Assembly: GCA_963578805.1 (NCBI GenBank)
Contig: CAUZDY010000004.1
Location: forward strand, 1-64,000
Reading direction: 5' to 3'
Length of the DNA: 64,000 nucleotides
DNA from: CAUZIB01 sp963578805
GTDB lineage: Bacteria > Acidobacteriota > Vicinamibacteria > Vicinamibacterales > UBA8438
In this document: positions 52,593-61,098 of the stretch, in pieces
Position numbering within the stretch: position 1 is the stretch's first letter
How the letters are laid out: the number at the start of each line of letters is the position of its first letter
Translations under genes and position numbers: made by a program
The notes under the pieces: model-generated
What the model saw: only the letters and a program-made list of their open reading frames with translations
Database searches by the model: none
Told to the model about the DNA's origin: nothing

Positions 52593-54069
52593 CGGTCACC
52601 GCTCGGAACGATGCCTTCCTCAGATCGCGTGTCCACCATAGTGACCAGATGGTGACGAGCATCCGAGAACCGGCGCGAAGCGCCCCAATGATCGTTCCCG
52701 AGATCTTGGAACATCCGATTCGGTCGCGCTGGCGCACCGGTACTTCCAGTGTTCGCAGACCAGCCTCTGCGGCCTTGACCTGCATCTCGATCGTCCACCC
52801 CCAGGTCTTGTCGGCCATCCGAAGACGGTCGAGGGCCGCGCGCGTGATGGCTCGAAACGGCCCTAGATCTCGATACTGGGTCCGCCAGAGCAGGTTAATG
52901 AGAAACACACAGAGGGCAGTCCCAAGACGAGCCGAGAGCGGCCGCCCTACACCACGCCGGTATCCGAGAACAAAATCGGCGCTCCCGGTGAGGATTGGTG
53001 TCAGAAGCAGACTCATCTCCTCTGGATAGTCGGTGCGATCCGCATCGAGGAAGACAATGATGTCGGCGTCGGTCTCGGCGCGAAGACCCGCAAGACAAGC
53101 GCGGCCGTAGCCTCGCGTCGACTCTGTGACGACGTTAGCTCCTAAGGAACCGGCAACCTCCGCGGTGCGGTCGGTTGACCCGTTATCGGCAACCGTGACC
53201 GTCGTCACTAAATCCGGAATCTCTTCGAGGACGTGGCCGATCGCCGCCTCTTCATCCAGTGCCGGAATAATCACTGCAATCTTCTGCGCTAGATTGTCAG
53301 GGATGCGCGAGAACCTAGTCTCTTCAGCTTTTGCGTCGGTCGGGGTCACTGAACGATCGGGACCATAATAGCGACGCGCTAACCACGTGGGTGACATGCC
53401 GATAAAAAATAGCCCCACGAGGCCGATATTTAGCATGGAGCGACGCACCCAGCCGTCCTGTTCCCAGCGTCTGGCCGACACCCGGATCGCCACCGGAGAC
53501 CAGGTTAACGACCCGCATCGACGAAGACGACGCACCAACTCGAGGTCCTCCATGATCGGGAGCTCTGCATAGCCACCCTCTTCGCCGAACACCTTCCGCC
53601 GAACAAAAATACCTTGGTCGCCATACGGAAGTCCAAACAGGCGAGTGCGGAGATCGACGCTACGCTCCAGCACCCGCGCAGTCGGCGTCGTCGAATCGAG
53701 CCGGAAGCTGAAAGCACCACCGATGGCATCCGATTGATCGGCCTTATGTATCGCTTCGATCCACCCGTGCTCAGGGCAGGCGTCGGCGTGAAGGAACAAC
53801 AGCCAGCGCCCCGTGGCCAAGCGCGCGCCGTGGTTCATCTGACGACCGCGACCGGGACTACTCTCGGCCCACTCAACCGTGGGGAAACGGCTATGGAGAG
53901 AACGCACCGACGGGTCGTTAGAATCGCCGTTGACGACCACTACCTCGTAGGTTGCTAACCGATCCCCGCTTGGGTGTCGACCGGGTGCCAGCGTCTCGAG
54001 GAGAGACGCAAGCTCGGTGGTATCGTGCAAGACCGGAATTACAATCGAGACAAGTGGTGTCGTCGTCAT
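52585..54069 (-). CDS. Fused double GT2 glycosyltransferase (TIGR04283-like + polyprenol-P-sugar synthase-like)
   Basis: 494 residues. Residues 1-235 match the rSAM/selenodomain-associated (arsenosugar-linked) GT2 type TIGR04283: VSIVIPVLHDTTELASLLE, VVVNGDSNDPSVRS, SSPGRGRQMNHGARLATGRW, LLFLHADACPEHGWIEAIHK, GLPYGDQGIFVRRKVFGEEG, PIMEDLELVRRLRRCG. Residues 260-480 are a second GT2 like Dpm1/DPG synthase: IAVIIPALDEEAAIGHVLEE, TVADNGSTDRTAEVAGS, IIVFLDADRTDYPEEMSLLL, RDLGPFRAITRAALDRLRM, GCSKISGTIIGALRAGSRM. In other genomes the first type lies beside arsenosugar genes. It heads the three-gene block ending in the rSAM-ArsM fusion. Confidence 0.88.
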   Translation of the reverse strand: MTTTPLVSIVIPVLHDTTELASLLETLAPGRHPSGDRLATYEVVVVNGDSNDPSVRSLHSRFPTVEWAESSPGRGRQMNHGARLATGRWLLFLHADACPEHGWIEAIHKADQSDAIGGAFSFRLDSTTPTARVLERSVDLRTRLFGLPYGDQGIFVRRKVFGEEGGYAELPIMEDLELVRRLRRCGSLTWSPVAIRVSARRWEQDGWVRRSMLNIGLVGLFFIGMSPTWLARRYYGPDRSVTPTDAKAEETRFSRIPDNLAQKIAVIIPALDEEAAIGHVLEEIPDLVTTVTVADNGSTDRTAEVAGSLGANVVTESTRGYGRACLAGLRAETDADIIVFLDADRTDYPEEMSLLLTPILTGSADFVLGYRRGVGRPLSARLGTALCVFLINLLWRTQYRDLGPFRAITRAALDRLRMADKTWGWTIEMQVKAAEAGLRTLEVPVRQRDRIGCSKISGTIIGALRAGSRMLVTIWSLWWTRDLRKASFRAVTDD

Positions 54070-54105
54070 CTCGAAACCGACTCACGTGTCGTAACACGGA
54101 CCGTG

Positions 54106-54780
54106 TTACGACCCCGGTGAGTTTAAACCGAGCCAGACCTCAGACTCCGACCATACACGGTCCAGGCTGGCTCCAAGCTGATGACCATCGTTTAGTATCA
54201 CGAGCCGCACGTGAGGCCGAGACGACGCAAACCGTGCGACCATGTCGGGGTTAACGACATCGTCGCTCGCCCCTTGCACGATCAATGTCGGCACCGTGTT
54301 CGTCGCGGAGAATGAGTCGTACTGGCTCGCATCGGCAAATAACTCGTAGTGCACTCGTCGAACGTCACCGTAGGCGTAGTGTGTCATCTCAAGCCAGCCC
54401 GTTTCTCTCCAGTGCGCCAGTCCGTACGCTCCCAGTTTTGTTCGGCTGGTACCAAACTCTAACGCCGGAGCCAACAGAATCAATTGCTTCAGTTGCTCCG
54501 GAGGCACGCCCTCGCCGCGCAAAGCCCGCTCCGCGAGATGTAGCGCCACAAACGCACCAAGACTCGACCCGAACAGCACCACCGGCGCTGGAGGTAACTC
54601 CCCTACGACCATTTCCACTTGATCGATCATGCGACTCACGGTCAACGTCGAAAAGTCGGGTTCGTTCAGATCGGGACAGTGCAGTGTCAGACCGCGATTA
54701 GCCAGGCGTTCGGACAGAAAACTAACCTTGTCCGACTGCGGGGATGACGCGAAGCCGTGTAGATAGATAAAATGCGCCAT
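54106..54780 (-). CDS. YqiA/UPF0227-like alpha/beta hydrolase
   Basis: 224 residues from ATG 54780; earlier starts add unlikely residues and run into the SET gene. The start AHFIYLHGFASSPQSDKV holds the oxyanion HGF. The nucleophile is in VVLFGSSLGAFVALHLAE, the acid in LIVQGASDDVVNPDM and the base in ILNDGHQL. Family members are small esterases of unclear natural substrate. It lies 36 bases upstream of the double-GT2 gene on the same strand and 29 after the SET gene, so it may belong to that cluster, perhaps as a deacylase. Confidence 0.85.
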   Translation of the reverse strand: MAHFIYLHGFASSPQSDKVSFLSERLANRGLTLHCPDLNEPDFSTLTVSRMIDQVEMVVGELPPAPVVLFGSSLGAFVALHLAERALRGEGVPPEQLKQLILLAPALEFGTSRTKLGAYGLAHWRETGWLEMTHYAYGDVRRVHYELFADASQYDSFSATNTVPTLIVQGASDDVVNPDMVARFASSRPHVRLVILNDGHQLGASLDRVWSESEVWLGLNSPGS

Positions 54781-54809
54781 CGGACAGCCATCATCCGGAC
54801 TAGGTGTGC

Positions 54810-55238
54810 TCACAACATGTTTGGACACCCGGGCCGACATCGGCAGGGAATCTCACCTTCACCCTCAGTGTAATAGTTGTAGGTCAACTCCTCCCCCGCC
54901 TGAATGTGAAGACTCGCACAGATCAGAATAGTGTGACCGATGATCGTGCTGTAACAGTTCGGCCTGCAGGAGTGGTTGATAAACCGCGCATCGTTGCCTC
55001 CCACATGTGCATCGCGCGCCCAGCGTCGATTGATCCTAAAACACCAAATTTGACCCTTTCGAAGATACCGCTCCTCTCTTTTCTCGCTCTCGGGAATCGT
55101 TACCTTCTCACCAGTGTACTCAACGATGCGCTTGTTTTTACGAATTGGCTCGGCGGCAAAGACGCCCCACCCGTGCAATCGGGAGTGCCGCCGTTCGATG
55201 GTGGGAGGATTCTTGATCTGCGGGACCGGAATCTTCAT
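54810..55238 (-). CDS. SET-domain protein lysine methyltransferase-like
   Basis: 142 residues. The compact SET fold has RRHSRLHGWGVFAAEPIRKN, RIVEYTGEKVT, GGNDARFINHSCRPNCYST (the NHSCxPN pseudoknot), ICASLHIQAGEELTYNYYTE with the catalytic tyrosine, and post-SET cysteines (IPCRCRPGC). Such short SET proteins are scattered in bacteria, where they methylate lysines of ribosomal or DNA-binding proteins or others. The substrate is unknown. It is the first gene of the five on the minus strand that ends with the rSAM-ArsM fusion; 29 bases separate it from the hydrolase. Confidence 0.92.
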   Translation of the reverse strand: MKIPVPQIKNPPTIERRHSRLHGWGVFAAEPIRKNKRIVEYTGEKVTIPESEKREERYLRKGQIWCFRINRRWARDAHVGGNDARFINHSCRPNCYSTIIGHTILICASLHIQAGEELTYNYYTEGEGEIPCRCRPGCPNML

Positions 55239-55311
55239 AGACGGAAGGTGGCCGTGATCGCAACGCCGGTCTCCGGCGTGCCAGAGTCAGTGGGGATTAT
55301 AATCCGGGCCG

Positions 55312-55719
55312 ATGGCCGACTGGTGTCAAGAGCCTCCGCCGAGGCTGTTGCTGAGCGGTATCGCGCAGTTCAACCGGGGCGAGTTCTTCGCGCAGCATGA
55401 AACCCTGGAAGACCTGTGGCGCCAGGAACGTCGTGACGTGCGACGTCTCTATCAAGGCGTCTTACAGATCGGCGTTAGCCTGTACCACATACAGCGACAA
55501 AATCATCATGGGGCGGTGTACATGCTAACCCGGGGAACGAGCTACCTCCGCCCTTTCTCGCCGACGTGTCAGTCTGTCGATGTGGCAGATCTGCTGAGGC
55601 AAGCATCCAGGGTCCTGTCGGCAGTCCAACAGCTCGGCAAAGACAAACTCGAGCAGTTCGATTGGTCCCTCGCCCCACAGGTACATCTCGTTGGTCTGCC
55701 ACCCGTCGAACAGTCGTGA
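55312..55719 (+). CDS. DUF309 protein
   Basis: 135 residues from ATG 55312. The DUF309 mark is GIAQFNRGEFFAQHETLEDL followed by WRQERRDVRRLYQGVLQIGV and HHGAVYMLTRGTSYLRPF. These are all-helical proteins with conserved Glu/His in FFAQHETLE that could hold a metal. Function unknown. It is divergent from the SET gene; 73 bases separate the starts. Confidence 0.92.
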   Translation: MADWCQEPPPRLLLSGIAQFNRGEFFAQHETLEDLWRQERRDVRRLYQGVLQIGVSLYHIQRQNHHGAVYMLTRGTSYLRPFSPTCQSVDVADLLRQASRVLSAVQQLGKDKLEQFDWSLAPQVHLVGLPPVEQS

Positions 55720-55795
55720 CGACTGCTATACTCGCACGATGCATCTGACATCCATACCGACCGGTCAGCCGAACCGATATCGTGAGTGACGTCAC

Positions 55796-56506
55796 GTGTC
55801 TTTACCCGGCTTCACTGACGACACCCTGTCCTTCCTTCGTCGACTAAAACGTCACAACGAGCGCGACTGGTTTCGAGCACACCGCGATCAGTATGAAGCG
55901 CACGTCCGGGCACCTATGGAACGGGTCATAGAGCGGCTGGCGATGGACCTCCCCGCCTTCGCGCCAGACCTCGTCGCCAACCCGAAGGCCTCAATATACC
56001 GAATTCACAGAGACACTCGGTTTTCGCCAGACAAGACGCCGTTCAAGACCCACGTCTCAGCGGTGTTTCCTCACCGGCGATTGACGAAACATGGCGGCGC
56101 GAGCCTCTACTTCCACGTCGCCACCGACCACGTTATGATCGGGGCCGGAATCTATGCACCCGAACCGCGTCAGCTGTATCAGCTGCGCCAGCATGTTTCA
56201 GCGAACCTGAACCGGTTCCGCGCCATTGTCAAGTCGCCCGCGTTCCTGCGTAGTTTCGGAGAGATCGGCGGCCAACGGTTAAAACGGACTCCCAAGGGAT
56301 TTACTGCCGACGATCCGGCAGCGGATTACCTGAAGTTCCGTCAGTTCCTAGCCAGCACGGAACGACCGCCTGGCTTTGCGACACGTCCTCGGTTCTACAG
56401 CTCGCTCAAGCGACTGTTCGAACACCTAGCGCCGTTCGTCAGGTTTCTGAACGAATCGCTGACCGATGGACGAAAGCGACACCTGGACCGGTTGTCTTCT
56501 GTCTGA
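55796..56506 (+). CDS. DUF2461 (TIGR02453) family protein
   Basis: 236 residues from GTG 55796. Family marks are FTDDTLSFLRRLKRHNERDW, FRAHRDQYEAHVRAPMERV, SIYRIHRDTRFSPDKTPFKT, SLYFHVATDHVMIGAGIYAP and RLKRTPKGFTADDPAADYLK. The domain is widespread in bacteria and fungi with no known activity. It follows DUF309 after 76 bases on the same strand. Confidence 0.93.
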   Translation: MSLPGFTDDTLSFLRRLKRHNERDWFRAHRDQYEAHVRAPMERVIERLAMDLPAFAPDLVANPKASIYRIHRDTRFSPDKTPFKTHVSAVFPHRRLTKHGGASLYFHVATDHVMIGAGIYAPEPRQLYQLRQHVSANLNRFRAIVKSPAFLRSFGEIGGQRLKRTPKGFTADDPAADYLKFRQFLASTERPPGFATRPRFYSSLKRLFEHLAPFVRFLNESLTDGRKRHLDRLSSV

Positions 56507-56852
56507 CCCCTCCGGTGTATCCAAGTCGCCACGTCCGATGTGGTCGAAACTCTACCCCCGCGCGTGACGCAGCACACCCTTTAGGTGCGGATACACGAAC
56601 TCGATCCCTGGCGCCCGTAGCAGACGACGTGCCTGATGACTATCTCTCCGACAGACAACCGTAGATCGGTCCAAACTAAACCAGGCGCCTCTGTCATCAG
56701 GACCTGCATCGTGTGTTCCCCTTATCATGCGCCAAAGGTTGTCGTGGGAGTGAACGCGTCGTCACGCAGCACATCGACGCGATAAACATATCTGGGATAC
56801 TCCAGCGGTGAGCAGCGCCGGCCAAATCTGTACGTACGTCAAACTTATGACG
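56507..56852. other. Intergenic region with one possible small ORF
   Basis: 346 bases between DUF2461 and the converging desaturase gene. Apart from the 58-codon frame at 56552-56728 I see no gene, repeat or terminator. Confidence 0.5.
56552..56728 (-). CDS. Possible 58-residue protein
   Basis: ATG 56728 to TAG 56552 encodes an Arg-rich peptide with the protein-like stretch WFSLDRSTVVCRRDSHQARR and PGIEFVYPHLKGVLRHARG. No ribosome site is seen. The composition and mixed aromatic/charged order look more like a gene, or the remnant of one, than a shadow frame, but I recognise no family. Confidence 0.3.
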   Translation of the reverse strand: MIRGTHDAGPDDRGAWFSLDRSTVVCRRDSHQARRLLRAPGIEFVYPHLKGVLRHARG

Positions 56853-57743
56853 TTAGTGTGTGCCTTCTTGAAGCACAGTTGGAGAGGGTCCCCTGACGTC
56901 CCACACAATGCGCAACCAGGAAAGAAAAATGACCCCGTAGTGAGTGAAGTCTATCTCCCACCAATGGAACCCCTGACGCTCTGAGGCGGGGTATCGGTGG
57001 TGATTGTTGTGCCACCCTTCGCCCCCGGTGACAAGGGCCAGCAACAGGCTGTTCCGGCTCTCGTCATCGGTGGCGTACCGGCGTGTACCAAGGGTATGCC
57101 CGATCGAGTTGACCGCAAAGGTAACGTGATAGAGAACGGTCGTGCTGCAGAACAAGGCGACAACAACCAACTGCCAACCCGTTGTCCCAAGCGTAGGATA
57201 AGCCGTGGCAATCCACTCACCGAGAAAATACAGCGCAACGCCAAGGGTAACCGGGGCGACGTAGTGATTCCGGTCGAGTAAAACAAGCTCCGGATACTTC
57301 ACCAGATCGGGAACCCACTCCACCTTCGTCCGCTGATTCTTGGGACTCATGATCCACCCGACGTGAGCCCAAAAGAATCCCTTAACACCAGGCGGATGAA
57401 CATCCTCCTCAGTATCGGAATGACGATGATGACTACGATGATGCCCCGCCCACCACAGTGGCCCCTTCTGCGCTGCGGTCGTTCCCAGCCAGGCCAGCAC
57501 AAACTGAAAGACACGGGTCGTTCGAAACGTCTTATGGCAGAAGTATCGATGATACCCGGCCGTGAGCCCGAACATCCTGATTGCCAAGGTGAGAAAGCCG
57601 ATCAACAGAGCTGTCGTACTCGCACCGGTCCACGCCACGGCCAGACAGGCTACGTGGATGCCAATGAACGGCAGGCTGCGAAAAACGTCGATGGTAGCGA
57701 AACTGCTCCGGGTCAAGGTAGTCGCGGTAGGCGTGTTTGACAA
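56853..57743 (-). CDS. Acyl-CoA/fatty acid desaturase (delta-9 type)
   Basis: About 296 residues. I prefer TTG 57743, with GGGAG five bases upstream; another TTG at 57821 adds 26 basic residues. The three histidine boxes of membrane di-iron desaturases are present: GYHRYFCHKTF, WWAGHHRSHHRHSDTEEDVH and GGEGWHNNHHRYPASERQGF, with hydrophobic helices between them. It adds a cis double bond to a saturated acyl chain in the membrane, using O2 and an electron donor. Together with the Tes-like gene it points to remodelling of membrane lipids in this genome. Confidence 0.93.
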   Translation of the reverse strand: MSNTPTATTLTRSSFATIDVFRSLPFIGIHVACLAVAWTGASTTALLIGFLTLAIRMFGLTAGYHRYFCHKTFRTTRVFQFVLAWLGTTAAQKGPLWWAGHHRSHHRHSDTEEDVHPPGVKGFFWAHVGWIMSPKNQRTKVEWVPDLVKYPELVLLDRNHYVAPVTLGVALYFLGEWIATAYPTLGTTGWQLVVVALFCSTTVLYHVTFAVNSIGHTLGTRRYATDDESRNSLLLALVTGGEGWHNNHHRYPASERQGFHWWEIDFTHYGVIFLSWLRIVWDVRGPSPTVLQEGTH

Positions 57744-58059
57744 AACTTCTCCCGTGCTGTTGAGGCTCAAGACAACCGCCCTAGATGCTATACGCCCCGG
57801 CCGACGTGGGGCGAGAGCCAAGCTACTCGTGGTCGACAGCTGAACTCTCCGCTGACTCGGTCTTTGTGGATCCTAATGCATCCTTGGAACGACGACCGTC
57901 AAGCGCCATTTGCTGTGGCGCCACTCAGCCGCTTGGCACAGCGGGTCACCGTTAGGGCAAGATCTCCCGCTTCGCTCTACGAAGCACGAGGAGAGAAGAT
58001 GCTGGAAGTCTTCGAGCAACGAACATCGCCGCTGGAATGCCTCCGCGAGTCAGCCGATT
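57744..58059. other. Intergenic region, no gene seen
   Basis: About 316 bases between the desaturase start and the M3 peptidase stop, both on the minus strand. It holds a small CTTCG-CTCTA-CGAAG inverted repeat (near 57970) and no convincing ORF. It must contain the desaturase promoter, but I see no clear -35/-10 pair. Confidence 0.4.
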
Positions 58060-60198
58060 CTACTTCAGTCCACGCCGTGCGAGGAGTGGTCCGATGTCGG
58101 GGCTAGCACCCCGAAAATCGAGGAATAACGTCATCGGCTCGCGACTGCCTCCCTTTGAAAGAAGCGCCCGCCGAAAATGGTCGCCGTTCCGCCGGGTGAG
58201 TCCGCCGTTCGCTTTAAACCACTCAACAGTATCAGCATCAAGTACCTCGCTCCATATGTAAGAGTAGTAGCCAGCTGAATAGCCACCGCTCCAAATATGG
58301 GAAAAGTAGGTACTGCGATACCGTGGCGGAACAGTCACGAGCGCAACGCCGGCAGCCTCAAGTGCGGCTGCTTCAAACGCCTCCACGTCTTCGGCACCAG
58401 GCACGTCGTCAACACCTAGCTGGTGCCAGGCTTGATCGAGCAGTGATGCGGCCAGATACTCAGTTGTCGCAAACCCCTGGTTGAACGTTTCGGTTGCGAG
58501 CACCTTGGCGAGTAGCTCCCGTGGCATCGGCTCGCCGGTCTCGTGATGTATGGCGTAATTCTTAAGTACCGCGGGCCACGTGGCCCACATTTCGTTCACT
58601 TGTGACGGGTATTCCACGAAATCTCTCGGCACAGATGTACCTGCAAAGTACGGGAACCGTACGTCTGAAAACAGACCGTGCAGAGCGTGTCCGAACTCGT
58701 GGAACATCGTCTCGACTTCATCGAAAGTCAGTAATGTCGGCTCCCCCTCTGGAGGTTTTGACACGTTTAAGTGATTAGCGATGACTGGCCTGGTTCCAAA
58801 CAGTTGGGACTGCGAGACATACGAACTCATCCAGGCCCCACCGCGCTTGGATGGACGAGCGTAGTAGTCGGCAACAAAGAGACCCAACGGCGAACCATCG
58901 GCGTCAAAAACCTCCCAGATTCGCACGTCAGGATGGTAGACGGGCAATTCCCTACGTTCCTCGAAAGTTAACCCATAGAGACGGTTGGCCGCGAAAAACA
59001 CACCGTTCTGGAGAACGTTGTCCATTTCGAGGTAGGGACGCAGCTCAAAAGCTTCAAAGTCGAATCGAGCCCCCCGCACCTTCTCGGAGTAGTAGGCCCA
59101 GTCCCACGCCTCGACGGCGATGCCATCACCTGCAGCGAACGACTGGAGGTCGGCCACCTCGCGCTCGGCGTTCGCAACCGCAGGCGCCACGAGACTAGCG
59201 AGCCGCGTGTTCACCGCGTCGACCGTCTGAGCTGTCTCCTCTTCAAGAACATAAGCCGCGTGGTTAGGGTACCCAAGCAGGGCTGCCCGTTCGGCGCGAA
59301 GGTGGGCTATCCGGCTGATGACTGCCCGATTGTCAAACTCACCACCCTGGCTGTTCCGCACCAGCGAGGCCCGCGTGATCCGTCGGCGCAGTGCGCGATT
59401 CTCCAACGATGACAACGCCGGCTGCCCACTGGTATTAAGCAGCGCCACGACGTACTTGCCTTCCAGGTCACTGACCTTGGCCGCCTCTGCGGCCGCCGCG
59501 ATCTGATTGTCAGACAAGCCCGTGAGTTCCTCCCGGGTGTCGACGACGACCGTCGAAACATTGACCTCGTCGAGGACGTTCTGACTAAACGTAGCTTGCA
59601 ACGTGGCCAACTCAGCATTGATGACCTGCATGCGTGCCTTCTCTGACTCCGATAGCTCAGCGCCTGCCCTCACGAAGTCGGTGTAGTACTCCTCAATCAA
59701 TCGATGCGACTCCTCGTCAGCGTCAAGCGTCTTGCGTTGAGCATGTAGTGTCTTGATCCGCTCGAAGAGGGCTGGATTCAGAAGAATCTGGTCGCGGTGC
59801 GCGGCGAGCCGTCGCGCAATCTCTGGGCGCATCTCGTTCATCGCGTCGTTTGTGTCCGCAGTCGCTAAAATAAAAAATGTCGTCGCGACACGGTCAAGTA
59901 GACGGCCCGATCGCTCCAACGCAACGAGGGTGTTCTCGATGCTTGGAGCGTCCGGCGTGCTCGTAATCACATTCGTTTCGTCCAGCTGTTCAGCGATTCC
60001 CCTCTCAAAAGCCGGGAGGTAGTGATCGGTATCGATTTGATTGAAGGGTGGTAGCTGGTGTAGCAACGAGCTTTCGACAAAGAATGGGTTCATCTTGTTT
60101 ATCGGAACGCCGGCAGGGCGCATGCTTGGCTCAGACAACGTACAGGTAACCACCACCAGTGCCAGTCCCAACACGATCGGACTCACGAACGGCTTCAT
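58060..60198 (-). CDS. M3 family metallopeptidase (oligopeptidase A / dipeptidyl carboxypeptidase type), exported
   Basis: 712 residues from ATG 60198 (a TTG two codons before is possible). The N-terminus MKPFVSPIVLGLALVVVTCT is a signal sequence, perhaps of a lipoprotein (Cys after VVT, a weak lipobox). The zinc site is TMFHEFGHALHGLF with the downstream glutamate in FVEYPSQVNEMW. Further marks are SSYVSQSQLFGTRPVI and YRSTYFSHIWSGGYSAGYYS, YIWSEVLDADTVEWF (substrate-binding tyrosines). It cuts short peptides, probably in the periplasm because of the signal. It is separated from dnaE2 by 270 bases and appears to be on its own transcript. Confidence 0.94.
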   Translation of the reverse strand: MKPFVSPIVLGLALVVVTCTLSEPSMRPAGVPINKMNPFFVESSLLHQLPPFNQIDTDHYLPAFERGIAEQLDETNVITSTPDAPSIENTLVALERSGRLLDRVATTFFILATADTNDAMNEMRPEIARRLAAHRDQILLNPALFERIKTLHAQRKTLDADEESHRLIEEYYTDFVRAGAELSESEKARMQVINAELATLQATFSQNVLDEVNVSTVVVDTREELTGLSDNQIAAAAEAAKVSDLEGKYVVALLNTSGQPALSSLENRALRRRITRASLVRNSQGGEFDNRAVISRIAHLRAERAALLGYPNHAAYVLEEETAQTVDAVNTRLASLVAPAVANAEREVADLQSFAAGDGIAVEAWDWAYYSEKVRGARFDFEAFELRPYLEMDNVLQNGVFFAANRLYGLTFEERRELPVYHPDVRIWEVFDADGSPLGLFVADYYARPSKRGGAWMSSYVSQSQLFGTRPVIANHLNVSKPPEGEPTLLTFDEVETMFHEFGHALHGLFSDVRFPYFAGTSVPRDFVEYPSQVNEMWATWPAVLKNYAIHHETGEPMPRELLAKVLATETFNQGFATTEYLAASLLDQAWHQLGVDDVPGAEDVEAFEAAALEAAGVALVTVPPRYRSTYFSHIWSGGYSAGYYSYIWSEVLDADTVEWFKANGGLTRRNGDHFRRALLSKGGSREPMTLFLDFRGASPDIGPLLARRGLK

Positions 60199-60468
60199 AG
60201 ACAATCGTTTTCGGAAACATTCGCCGGTGGAGGATAACCGAACGAGCAGCAGGACAGGTCCAGCCGTGGCATCGACTGCCTCGTTCAGGCGGCACTCCGT
60301 GCGCCCAAGGCGGCGGCAACACTAACCGAAGCGGTTGAAACCGGCGAGGCAATGGTACCCGAAGCAGTCGTGTGGTGTTTGTGGAAGTCGGAATCGTAAT
60401 GCTTCCTGATCGTGCCTACCCAGGGGTCGCTCTGCACCAGCGGCCGGCTAATACAGCCGTCCAGACCG

Positions 60469-61098
60469 TTAGTAGAAATCGTGGGACTCAACGTCTGGAC
60501 CGGCCGTCCATAACCCTTGACACCGCCGGGCCTTGACTGAGGTCACGCCATCCTGGATCTGTAAGCGTCCGTCGATCAGAAGGAACGGCTGCTCGAGAAT
60601 GATCATTTTTTGCTCGGTAAAAAGTGGCGGTCGAATGATGACGTTTAAGAATCCGGTCTCATCTTCGAGCGTCAGAAAAACGAACCCTTTCGCCGTTCTA
60701 GGACGTTGCCTAGTAATGACGGCACCAGCTACGCGTACACGACGCCCATGTCGAACTCGGGGTAGATCGGCAGCACGTAGCACACCCCGCATCGCCAGCT
60801 CCTGACGCCGGAACGACATCGGATGAGGCCCAATCGTCAGACTTGTCCCCTTGTAATCAGCCACGACCCGTTCAACCGGAGTCATGGTTAGTAATGGTGA
60901 AGCTGCGGACTTCTCTCCTGACCCCTGGAAGAGCACCCCCGCTTTTTTTGCCGCCTTCTCGATCTGCCACAACGCGGCCCGGCGGTCATATCCAAACGTA
61001 TTGAGCGCCCCAACCTCTGCCAGGGTCGCAAGCTCTTCACGATGCACACCCGTCCGCGCGATGAAGTCATCCAATGAACCGAACCGAGCTTCACTCAT
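60469..61098 (-). CDS. Error-prone DNA polymerase DnaE2, separate C-terminal part (HhH + OB domain)
   Basis: 209 residues from ATG 61098, which overlaps the stop of the upstream dnaE2 part (ATGA) and has its own strong GGGAGGTG site. It starts SEARFGSLDDFIARTGVHRE and continues ELATLAEVGALNTFGYDRRA, ALWQIEKAAKKAGVLFQG, ERVVADYKGTSLTIGPHPMS, then the OB-like RRVRVAGAVITRQRPRTAKG and FVFLTLEDETGFLNVIIRPP. In normal DnaE2 (about 1,050-1,100 residues) this follows the catalytic part in one chain. Here it is a separate polypeptide, presumably binding the other half. Confidence 0.88.
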   Translation of the reverse strand: MSEARFGSLDDFIARTGVHREELATLAEVGALNTFGYDRRAALWQIEKAAKKAGVLFQGSGEKSAASPLLTMTPVERVVADYKGTSLTIGPHPMSFRRQELAMRGVLRAADLPRVRHGRRVRVAGAVITRQRPRTAKGFVFLTLEDETGFLNVIIRPPLFTEQKMIILEQPFLLIDGRLQIQDGVTSVKARRCQGLWTAGPDVESHDFY

